From positions 1 to 51,040 of the forward strand of contig JAUMWC010000012.1 of the NCBI GenBank assembly GCA_030529855.1: DNA of 51,040 bases. Reading direction: 5' to 3'. Under the pieces are notes generated by a model that did no database searches, was not told the DNA's origin, and was given only the letters and a program-made list of their open reading frames with translations. Shown here piece after piece: positions 44,041 to 51,040 of the stretch; position 1 is the stretch's first letter; every line of letters begins with the position of its first letter. Origin of the DNA: Gemella sp. (lineage in GTDB: Bacteria; Bacillota; Bacilli; Staphylococcales; Gemellaceae). Made by a program: the position numbers and the translations under genes.

Positions 44041-44895
44041 TTATTTCGCTTCAAAAGCTAATTTATCTTTATTTTTTTCTAAGAACTCATTTAATTCCGA
44101 GTCTGGAATTTGTCTTAAATATAAATTATATCTTGTTTCTGGATCTGCTATAAAATCAGGACAAGTTGATAAAATTAGATGTTTATCTCTTGGATTAAAT
44201 ACTAAATTTTCTTTTTTTGCAAATACCGTATTAGATTGACTTAATTTAGAGAAATAATTTTCTAACTCTTCGTCTATATTCTCAGCATCTAAATTTGAAT
44301 CTGTTTTATATAATTCAGTACTTTCATGAACTTCATGTATCATCAATGCTTCATAATAGTATTTTCTTTCTGGAGTTTCTACAACTATATATGGATGTGC
44401 ATCAAAAAAATCTTGTTTTGTATAACTCAGTACATCTTTAAACATTCTATAATCCGATACTCCTGAGCCTCTAGCATGTCCAAACAACCAAGTTAAATTA
44501 TCACCAAAACTCTTGTCATTACGATAATCCATAAAAACCGTTCCTAGTAACGGTGCATGACTTCCATCGAACGCTTTGTCTAAATAAATCGCATTAGTTG
44601 TATCTTGTTTATCTTGAACAATAGGCTCTTTCATATTTCCACCTGGTACATATATATATCCTACTGTATGCTCATTTTCTATAGATAAATCATTGAACTT
44701 CTTCGATAAATAATCCTTTTCTTCTTGACTTACCTTATAAGCTGCGCCTACTTCACCTGTACTTATTATATTAGATGTTTTAATTTGCTCTTTATCATTT
44801 TCTCCTGATAAACCAGGTAAATTAGAACAACCTGTGATAAATAACAGTATTCCTAAAACTGAAACACTAAAAATATTTTTAATAGCACGTTTCAT
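44041..44895 (-). CDS. Class-B-like sortase with a lipoprotein signal
   Basis: A 284-residue transpeptidase of the sortase superfamily. The catalytic triad is H140 (FGHARGSG), C245 (LSTCPD) and R255 (ETRYNLYL). The ADPETRYNLYLR region and the helix-rich insertion between strands resemble class B enzymes. The N-terminus is unusual: a basic start, a hydrophobic stretch and a lipobox ITGC with the cysteine at 23, followed by a Ser/Gly/Glu linker. It is thus predicted to be held by lipid rather than by a transmembrane helix. It is encoded four bases after the cyclophilin gene, with no pilin or LPxTG substrate beside it. Confidence 0.85.
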   Translation of the reverse strand: MKRAIKNIFSVSVLGILLFITGCSNLPGLSGENDKEQIKTSNIISTGEVGAAYKVSQEEKDYLSKKFNDLSIENEHTVGYIYVPGGNMKEPIVQDKQDTTNAIYLDKAFDGSHAPLLGTVFMDYRNDKSFGDNLTWLFGHARGSGVSDYRMFKDVLSYTKQDFFDAHPYIVVETPERKYYYEALMIHEVHESTELYKTDSNLDAENIDEELENYFSKLSQSNTVFAKKENLVFNPRDKHLILSTCPDFIADPETRYNLYLRQIPDSELNEFLEKNKDKLAFEAK

Positions 44896-44899
44896 ATAT

Positions 44900-45487
44900 T
44901 TATCCTATCTCTACATCTAATATAACTATTTCTTCTTTTGGTTTATCCTGGAATCCAGTTTCTACAGAAGCTATTTTTTCTAAAACATCTTCTCCTTCAA
45001 TTATTTGACCAAAGACTGTGTGTCTTTGATCTAACCAAGGAGTTCCACCTGTTTGTCCATATTGAACAACAGCTTCTTCTGGCCATCCACCATCTTTTAA
45101 TTGTTTTAGCATACGTGTATCAACGTGTTTTGCTTGAACAATGAAGAACTGACTTCCATTTGTGTTTGGTCCTGCATTAGCCATAGATAATGCTCCATAA
45201 AAATTAAAGTGCTCCATTGAGAACTCATCTTCAAACTCTGAACCCCATATCGATTCTCCACCCATACCAGTACCAGTCGGATCTCCACCTTGAATCATAA
45301 AATCTTTAATTACACGGTGGAAAATTATTCCTTTATAATATCCATTTTTAGCGTGTGTTACAAAGTTTTCAACTGTTTTTGGCATATCTTTTTCAAATAA
45401 TTTGAAAGTCATATCACCAGCATTAGTTTTTATTACTGCTTTAATTTCACCAGCTTGGATTTCTTTAGTTGCTTGTGCTAATACCAT
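44900..45487 (-). CDS. Cyclophilin-type peptidyl-prolyl isomerase
   Basis: A 195-residue cytoplasmic cyclophilin (no signal peptide) that speeds proline isomerisation in protein folding. The active-site landmarks are [20 protein letters not shown], read here as FHRV and QGGDPTGTG, then [15 protein letters not shown] and the late [10 protein letters not shown]. An acidic/Trp-containing insertion lies between the last two. The start is one base after the thrS stop, with the ribosome site AAAGAGG inside thrS, so translation is coupled. Confidence 0.95.
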   Translation of the reverse strand: MVLAQATKEIQAGEIKAVIKTNAGDMTFKLFEKDMPKTVENFVTHAKNGYYKGIIFHRVIKDFMIQGGDPTGTGMGGESIWGSEFEDEFSMEHFNFYGALSMANAGPNTNGSQFFIVQAKHVDTRMLKQLKDGGWPEEAVVQYGQTGGTPWLDQRHTVFGQIIEGEDVLEKIASVETGFQDKPKEEIVILDVEIG

Positions 45488-45488
45488 A

Positions 45489-47432
45489 TTAAGCCTCTTT
45501 CTTAATTTTTCTTTCGTTAATTTCTCTTAAGATATTTTCTTTAAATTCGGCATAAGATTTTGTTTTTTGGTCTAACGATCCAAATGTTCTTACGTTAACA
45601 TCTTTGTTTTCAACTTCCTTATCTCCAATTACTAAAGTATAAGGCATTTTCTTAGATGCAGCTTCTCTAATCTTGTACCCAAGTTTTTCATCTCTATCAT
45701 CAATAGAAACTTTTACCCCTGCTCTCTTTAAGTCTTCAAACAATTCTTTTGAATACTCATAGTGGTAGTCATTGTTTACTGGAATAATTCTAACTTGATT
45801 TGGGGCTAACCATGTTGGTAAATCACCTTTGTACTCTTCAAGTAAGAATGCTACCATTCTTTCCATCGTTGAAATTACACCACGGTGAATAACAACTGGT
45901 CTGTGCATTTTTCCGTCTTCTCCTACATATTCAAGTTCAAATCTTTCTGGTAATAAGAAGTCTAACTGAATTGTAGATAGAGTTTCTTGTTTTCCAATTG
46001 CAGTTTCTACTTGAACATCTAGTTTAGGTCCGTAGAATGCAGCTTCTCCTTCTGCCTCAACATAGTTTAGTCCTAACTCATCAGAAGCTTCTTTTAACAT
46101 TGATTGTGCATTTTCCCACATTTGGTCATCATCAAAGTACTTCTCAGTATTTTCTGGATCTCTATAAGATAGACGATAAGAATATTTCTCTAATCCTAAA
46201 TCTTTATACGCTTCTTGGATTAAAGCAACTGTACGCTTAAATTCTTCTTTGATTTGATCTGGTCTTACGAAAATATGTGCATCATTTAAAGTCATACCAC
46301 GAACACGTTGAAGACCACTTACAGCTCCAGAAGCTTCATATCTGTGCATCATTCCTAACTCAGCAATACGAATTGGAAGCTCACGGTATGAGTGTTTTTC
46401 ATTTTTATAAACCATCATGTGGTGAGGACAGTTCATTGGGCGTAATACCATTTCTTCGTGATCCATAACCATTTTAGGGAACATATCTTCTTGGTAGTGC
46501 TCCCAGTGTCCACTTGTTTTATATAAATCTACTGAAGCTAACACTGGAGTATATACGTGATCGTATCCAGCTTCTACTTCTTTATCAACTATATATCTTT
46601 CTAAAGTTCGTCGAATTGTTGCACCGTTTGGTAACCATAATGGTAATCCAGCTCCAACTTTTTGGCTTGTAGTAAAGATACCTAATTCTTTTCCTAACTT
46701 ACGGTGATCTCTTTCTTTAGCTTCTTCTAACTTACGCAAGTGATCTGCTAAAGCATCTTTTGTATAAAATGCTGTCCCGTAAATACGTTGTAACATTTTG
46801 TTATCACTATTACCTCTCCAGTAAGCTCCAGCTACAGAAAGAAGTTTAAACTCTTTAATTTTAGAAGTAGATGCAACGTGCCCACCACGACAAAGGTCGA
46901 TAAATTCCCCTTGCTCATAAACTGTTATTGCTTCTCCTTCTGGTAGTCCATTAATTAATTCTACTTTATATGGATCTTCCCCAAAGATTTCTAATGCTTC
47001 TGATTTAGAAACTTCACGTCCAGCAATCTTGTGATTTTCTGAAATAAGTTTCTTCATTTCTTTTTCAATAACTTTTAAATCTTCTTCATTTACTTTATGA
47101 TCTGTATCAAAGTCATAATAGAATCCTCCATCAATTGCAGGACCTACACCGAAGTGTACATCTTTTCCATATAATCTTCTTAAAGCTTGTGCTAAAAGGT
47201 GCGCTGATGAGTGACGTAATACATACAGTGCATCTACATCTGTATCATCCGCTACTATTAATTTAATAGCTCCATCTTTTGTTATAGGCGCATCTAAATC
47301 AAGATAGTCCTCATCTAATTTAGCTGCAACTACTTTTTTCTTCAAGCTGACACTTATAGATTCAGCTACTTCAAGAGCAGATTTATTATCATACTCTCTA
47401 ACATTTCCATCTGGAAACAGTAATTTAACCAT
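45489..47432 (-). CDS. thrS: Threonyl-tRNA synthetase
   Basis: Charges tRNA-Thr. The 647-residue enzyme has an N-terminal TGS domain (1-60), an editing domain with [11 protein letters not shown] (zinc-type histidines), the class II core with the zinc-binding cysteine in [10 protein letters not shown], motif 2 ([18 protein letters not shown], core quoted) and motif 3 ([11 protein letters not shown]), and a C-terminal anticodon domain ending near [11 protein letters not shown]. It is controlled by the T-box leader upstream. It leads an operon with the cyclophilin and sortase genes. Confidence 0.98.
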   Translation of the reverse strand: MVKLLFPDGNVREYDNKSALEVAESISVSLKKKVVAAKLDEDYLDLDAPITKDGAIKLIVADDTDVDALYVLRHSSAHLLAQALRRLYGKDVHFGVGPAIDGGFYYDFDTDHKVNEEDLKVIEKEMKKLISENHKIAGREVSKSEALEIFGEDPYKVELINGLPEGEAITVYEQGEFIDLCRGGHVASTSKIKEFKLLSVAGAYWRGNSDNKMLQRIYGTAFYTKDALADHLRKLEEAKERDHRKLGKELGIFTTSQKVGAGLPLWLPNGATIRRTLERYIVDKEVEAGYDHVYTPVLASVDLYKTSGHWEHYQEDMFPKMVMDHEEMVLRPMNCPHHMMVYKNEKHSYRELPIRIAELGMMHRYEASGAVSGLQRVRGMTLNDAHIFVRPDQIKEEFKRTVALIQEAYKDLGLEKYSYRLSYRDPENTEKYFDDDQMWENAQSMLKEASDELGLNYVEAEGEAAFYGPKLDVQVETAIGKQETLSTIQLDFLLPERFELEYVGEDGKMHRPVVIHRGVISTMERMVAFLLEEYKGDLPTWLAPNQVRIIPVNNDYHYEYSKELFEDLKRAGVKVSIDDRDEKLGYKIREAASKKMPYTLVIGDKEVENKDVNVRTFGSLDQKTKSYAEFKENILREINERKIKKEA

Positions 47433-47461
47433 AGTTTTTCTCCTTATAAAATTTATATAAA

Positions 47462-47690
47462 AATCCCTACCTATGCTAAATGCACAGATAGGGACGAATC
47501 ATATCGTGGTACCACCCATTTTTGAAACACCTTTTGTATTTCCTTTAATAATGATTAAAGCTCATTAAACTCGTATATTTTTGATAAGGGAGTAATAACG
47601 AAGACTTATAGGTATTTTCAGCACCATACCCTCTCTTAAATAAGTTAATTCACTATCGTATCCTTAAATATACCATAATATAGATTATAT
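47462..47690 (-). promoter_or_regulatory. T-box leader of thrS (tRNA-Thr sensing)
   Basis: The T-box sequence GGGTGGTACCACG (plus strand 47505-47517) is followed by a terminator (TCCCTATCTGTGC/GCATAGGTAGGGA, 47464-47494) and TTTTTATAT. The 5' part has a GATACGATAGTGAA start like a Stem I. A threonine codon ACT lies in the expected 3' side (ATTACTCCC), but the specifier assignment is tentative. This 289-base gap holds no gene. Confidence 0.92.
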
Positions 47691-47721
47691 GATACCATAA
47701 ATCCCTCTATTCTTCAAGAAT

Positions 47722-48576
47722 TTACATATCTAAATATTCTTCCTCAGCTAGATCGCTTATCCTCCTTGCAATCCTTAATGCTTTAGTCTCGTCAACCGTG
47801 TCTTTAGTGTTTGCTAGATATCTTGTCAAATCTGCTATACTCAAATTAGATGTAAAATATGTTAATAATTTCTCATCACTTCTATAGTTAATAATAGGAA
47901 TTAATACTTCATCTCTTATAAAATTAGTATAATGCTCTGCACCAATATCATCTATAATTAGAATTTCTTGTTCTCTTATTTGATCTATAATTTCATTAAA
48001 ACTACCCGTCTCAAATCCAGACTTTATTTTTCTTGCAAAATCTGGAAAATATATTATAGCTGGTTCTTTACCTATACTATTCAAATAATTATATAAGGCT
48101 CCCATAATGAAAGTTTTCCCTATCCCTGTCTTACCATATACGTAGTATCCCGTTGTTTCTTTACCAGCTATATACTTTTCTGCACTACGAATTAGTTTTT
48201 TAGCTAAATTCTGTTTCCTTGCAGTATCCAGATTTTTCAAATTTGATTTCAATACAGATTTATTAATATATGTTGTTTTTAAAACATTTTTCAATTTTCT
48301 AGATTCTCTATAAAGTTTATCTTCTTCTGATTCATTATATTTAATTTCGATATTACCGTCAACATTAGATAAAATAGCTTGTATATTAAAGATGTTCTGA
48401 TTATTTTTTATAACATAAAAATCATAAAACGTTTTATAATATTTCAAAAATAATTCATCATTTATATCTTCTAATTTAATAAATTCCTGGATACTTTTAT
48501 CATTATAGACTGGATCTTTAACTAGATCTATTTGATAATTACTACTCTTTTCTACAAATTGACTAACTCTCTTCAT
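47722..48576 (-). CDS. dnaI: Helicase loader DnaI
   Basis: A 284-residue AAA+ protein that loads the replicative helicase. The N-terminal region covers about 1-120. The Walker A motif is GKTGIGKT at 148-155, Walker B is ILIIDDIGAEHYT, and sensor 1 is YFTSNLSI; an arginine-rich ARRISDLAEE lies near the end. The start overlaps the dnaB stop by one base (TAATG). The N-terminal zinc-site cysteines seen in some DnaI proteins are not apparent here. Confidence 0.95.
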   Translation of the reverse strand: MKRVSQFVEKSSNYQIDLVKDPVYNDKSIQEFIKLEDINDELFLKYYKTFYDFYVIKNNQNIFNIQAILSNVDGNIEIKYNESEEDKLYRESRKLKNVLKTTYINKSVLKSNLKNLDTARKQNLAKKLIRSAEKYIAGKETTGYYVYGKTGIGKTFIMGALYNYLNSIGKEPAIIYFPDFARKIKSGFETGSFNEIIDQIREQEILIIDDIGAEHYTNFIRDEVLIPIINYRSDEKLLTYFTSNLSIADLTRYLANTKDTVDETKALRIARRISDLAEEEYLDM

Positions 48577-49937
48577 TATTCAATTCCTCTTTCTTTTAAA
48601 AATTGATCAAAATCAGTTTCTATATCTTCTTTTCTATCCTTTTTAGCCGACTTATTTGTCAACTCTTCTAATTGACTTTGAATATACTCTGGAGTTTCCA
48701 CATGTCTACGCTTCTTAGCATATCCATTATATGAAATGTTATTCTTATTTTTTTGAATCGTTTTTTGTTTACGATTCTTACTCTCATTTTTTTGATACTC
48801 AATTGCTTCTAGTGCATTCTTAAATTTTTTACTTGTCCAAGAACTAGCAATCGTATCAATATAATTATATGGAGGAAAACCCTGTGAATTAGAATGTTTA
48901 ATACAATAATCTAGTAAAACATTCAAAACCCCACTAGGAAAGTTATATTTTTCTTGAATAGCTAATACTGTTCTATTAGCTGTTTCTGAAATAATTATCG
49001 AGTGTCTTCTTTTCAATAAATCAATATAATTAATATTATCCAATTCTCTAGCAAATTTTTCTTCTCTTGTTAGTTCCTTCTTCTCTGAATATGTTTCTTT
49101 TAATATTTGTTTGTTTATCATATTATCTAAATTAGGTAACTCTTGCTGTTTAACATTAATATATAACTGACTTAGATAATCTTTCAAAAGTTTAATATCT
49201 ATCTCAGAACCTGCACTTGTTCTATCTAGAGAATTTTCAATTCCTTTTGCCATATCATCAGCATTTACTTTATATAAGTGTGCCAAATTAAGTATCTCGC
49301 TTCTTAACGATGAATTTTCTAGTATTATATCTATAAACTTATTAGATAATATTCTATTCAATTTATTAAAATCAAAATAATATTCCGATAAATTAGGTCC
49401 GTTATTTTCTACACTGTCTATCTTTGTAAATGTTTCTTGCGTATCATAAATATCTGAAAACTTAGCACTTACATCTGTAAATAAACTAAAGGAAAGTTTA
49501 GTAGTAGGATATTTTTTAATTATAGTTGAAAAGTTAATATCCCCTATTTTATTTTTCAACAATTCTGAAAGTAAACTATTTGATAAGAATTCCGAAAAAG
49601 ACAATGGTTTTAAAATTTCATACACATATCTATTCTGATCAGTTTCATCTTCATAATAATATGATTTTATCAAACCTAATGCCTCCAGTTGTCTTCTAGC
49701 AAATAATAATTGTTTAATATTAATAGCTAAATTATCAGTAATGTCAAAATGTAATATTTTATCTGTCATATTATCTTCATTTGCTAATTTATAAAAAAGA
49801 TACTCATATAATTTTATAGGAGTTGGACCAATTAAGGGTAAATATAATACATTAAGTTCCCTAGCAAAATCATAATTATTATAATTATTATAAACAATAA
49901 AAAAATCTGTTTCTTTTAAATTATTCATTTTTATCAC
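48576..49937 (-). CDS. dnaB: Replication initiation and membrane attachment protein DnaB
   Basis: The Bacillota primosome protein that helps DnaI load helicase. The 453-residue protein begins with the DnaB winged-helix region (LNVLYLPLIGPTPIKLYEYL, core quoted) and has the DnaD/DnaB-like second domain near the C-terminus (GVLNVLLDYCIKHSN...NYIDTIASSWTSKKF), then a charged tail. The start is uncertain: GTG at 49937 or ATG at 49928, both inside the end of the preceding gene and with weak ribosome sites. Overlap and the following dnaI suggest coupled translation. Confidence 0.93.
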   Translation of the reverse strand: MIKMNNLKETDFFIVYNNYNNYDFARELNVLYLPLIGPTPIKLYEYLFYKLANEDNMTDKILHFDITDNLAINIKQLLFARRQLEALGLIKSYYYEDETDQNRYVYEILKPLSFSEFLSNSLLSELLKNKIGDINFSTIIKKYPTTKLSFSLFTDVSAKFSDIYDTQETFTKIDSVENNGPNLSEYYFDFNKLNRILSNKFIDIILENSSLRSEILNLAHLYKVNADDMAKGIENSLDRTSAGSEIDIKLLKDYLSQLYINVKQQELPNLDNMINKQILKETYSEKKELTREEKFARELDNINYIDLLKRRHSIIISETANRTVLAIQEKYNFPSGVLNVLLDYCIKHSNSQGFPPYNYIDTIASSWTSKKFKNALEAIEYQKNESKNRKQKTIQKNKNNISYNGYAKKRRHVETPEYIQSQLEELTNKSAKKDRKEDIETDFDQFLKERGIE

Positions 49938-50913
49938 TCATTACTTCTATAATAGTTTCTAAATATTCTATTGCATACAGAAAATCCAAGTTGAAATCGT
50001 ATTTAATTTTATCTTCATTTCTTAGAGGCGCTAAAAATGACTTAATTACTAGTGGATAAACGTTATCTAAAAATAATTTAGAGTTATCATTGTCAGATAT
50101 ATCTTTCAAAACAAGATATATTTTTTTTACAATTTCAAGAAATTCTTCTTTAGTTGGAGTAGTCATACTTGTATATGATTCCAATTTACTCTCAAATGAT
50201 AAAATATTCTTTTTACTTTCCTTAGGAATAAATGTTTTCGTATCCTCTACTAGCATATACATATAGTTAAAGAATAAATTAACATTATCTAAGTATTCTT
50301 CCTTAATGAATTCCGATTCACCTTGTAATAATAAATTATTAATATTATAGTCTGTTACAAAAAGATACATTTTGTACAAATCAGAAAATTCAATTTGACT
50401 AAATGTTCTGTAATCTGTAACTATATCCTTCAAGCTATGGTTATCTTTATAAATATTATAAATTGTATTCAACCAAATAAATTCATCTATTCTTGAATCA
50501 TTAATAAGATAGATTAGATAATTATTAAACTCATATACTTCTTCGCCATTAAAAATTTCATATATATTACTCTCAATTACCTCAATAAAATTATAAAATT
50601 CTTCTGCTTTTTCAGAAGAAAAATTATCTCTATTGAATTCTGTTTTTAAAGAGGCTTTTATTTCATCAAATACTTGTAAACTATTATCTTCTTTATCCAG
50701 TTTTTTTTGTTCTAAGTATGTAGATTCTGAATTATTATAATATAAATAATTCTCTATACCTTTGTGAAATTTAAGCAAGTTAGAAAGTATTTTAATATAC
50801 GCCACTTTTATATTACTTTCATTAGACATATCATTGATTAATTCTACTGCTTTAAGTATTAATTTTTTATTATTACCAGTTATTTCTAATATTTTATCAA
50901 CTTCTAATTGCAT
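49921..50913 (-). CDS. Unrecognised 330-residue protein upstream of dnaB
   Basis: An acidic, probably all-helical, cytoplasmic protein rich in Leu, Ile, Tyr, Asn and Glu. No signal peptide, membrane segment or catalytic motif is seen. It is transcribed from a good promoter with a perfect AGGAGG, and its last 17 bases overlap the start of dnaB. It leads the dnaB-dnaI operon, a place usually taken by nrdR in related genera. A role in replication initiation is suggested only by position. Confidence 0.75.
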   Translation of the reverse strand: MQLEVDKILEITGNNKKLILKAVELINDMSNESNIKVAYIKILSNLLKFHKGIENYLYYNNSESTYLEQKKLDKEDNSLQVFDEIKASLKTEFNRDNFSSEKAEEFYNFIEVIESNIYEIFNGEEVYEFNNYLIYLINDSRIDEFIWLNTIYNIYKDNHSLKDIVTDYRTFSQIEFSDLYKMYLFVTDYNINNLLLQGESEFIKEEYLDNVNLFFNYMYMLVEDTKTFIPKESKKNILSFESKLESYTSMTTPTKEEFLEIVKKIYLVLKDISDNDNSKLFLDNVYPLVIKSFLAPLRNEDKIKYDFNLDFLYAIEYLETIIEVMSDKNE

Positions 50914-50950
50914 AGTTTCCTCCTATTCCAAGACATATAATCCATATATT

Positions 50951-50979
50951 ATGTTACTACATTTCTAGTTTAAAATCAA
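50951..50979 (-). promoter_or_regulatory. Promoter of the dnaB-dnaI operon
   Basis: A -35 TTGATT (50974-50979) and -10 TAACAT (50951-50956) with a 17-base spacer, between the rRNA terminator and the first gene. Confidence 0.65.
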
Positions 50980-50989
50980 ATTAAGGATA

Positions 50990-51020
50990 AAATAAAAAGA
51001 ACTCCCAGAGGGAGTTCTAC
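50990..51020 (-). terminator. Terminator of the rRNA operon
   Basis: AGAACTCCC/GGGAGTTCT hairpin with a three-base loop followed by TTTTATTTTAT, right after the 5S end. Confidence 0.92.
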
Positions 51021-51024
51021 TAAA

Positions 51025-51040
51025 GCCTGGCAGCGTTCTA
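51025..51040 (-). rRNA. rrf: 5S rRNA gene, 3' end only (partial)
   Basis: The minus strand reads TAGAACGCTGCCAGGC, which matches the conserved 3' end of bacterial 5S rRNA (GTAGGACGTTGCCAGGC-like). It runs into the right edge and is followed by a strong terminator. Only 16 bases are visible, so identity relies on this short match and on the terminator. Confidence 0.75.

Overview
The window is AT-rich, low-GC Gram-positive (Bacillota) chromosome. The dcw cluster runs mraZ-rsmH-ftsL-pbp-mraY-murD-divIB-ftsA-ftsZ without murG, as in staphylococci. The lysine genes match the S. aureus dap gene set (alr2-like and hipO-like members included), and dnaB-dnaI, GlnR-GlnA, tmRNA and T-boxes are of bacillar type. 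At the left edge is the start of an IgA1-protease-like surface protein with a YSIRK-type signal. Together with a cysteine-free, streptococcus-like bL32 this suggests Gemella or a close relative. That identification is an inference from recognised families, not a database result. No prophage, transposon or CRISPR array is visible.

Layout. 1-1433: N-terminal part of a secreted G5-domain surface protein, running off the left edge. 1576-4581: valS with its T-box leader. 4590-7044: a metallophosphoesterase, a DUF554 membrane protein, rpmF and yceD. 7100-10791: a two-component system divergent from a degenerate D,D-carboxypeptidase-like protein and a YutD-family protein. 10829-18090: a seven-gene lysine/diaminopimelate operon under a lysine riboswitch. 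18133-18486: tmRNA. 18559-28500: the division and cell-wall cluster with a MraZ operator. 28573-31584: a Bta-like thioredoxin, a TerC protein behind a yybP-ykoY (Mn2+) riboswitch, and an ABC-like pair whose ATPase lacks all catalytic motifs. 31621-37027: topA, map, a NagD-type phosphatase, an aminotransferase and an Lrp regulator. 37110-42034: a choline-kinase-like protein, then an operon of a 61-residue membrane protein, a MurJ-type flippase, a pseudouridine synthase and pepV. 42134-43950: glnR-glnA with a perfect GlnR box. 44041-47721: thrS (T-box), a cyclophilin and a lipoprotein sortase. 47722-50979: dnaI, dnaB and an unrecognised 330-residue protein. 51025-51040: the 3' end of a 5S rRNA gene, so an rRNA operon lies just past the right edge on the minus strand.

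How the genes work together. Most are housekeeping, on the minus strand, in short operons ending in clear intrinsic terminators. The main themes are envelope building (division cluster, lysine/DAP precursors, MurJ-type flippase, sortase, surface protein) and RNA-based control (two T-boxes, lysine and manganese riboswitches). The least ordinary parts are: a catalytically dead carboxypeptidase-like membrane protein beside a two-component system; a dead ABC ATPase with its own membrane partner; a class-B-like sortase with a lipobox inside the thrS operon; an unknown protein leading dnaB-dnaI; a MraZ operator whose 10-bp phase extends into the ribosome-binding site; and two abutting perfect palindromes between glnA and the sortase gene.
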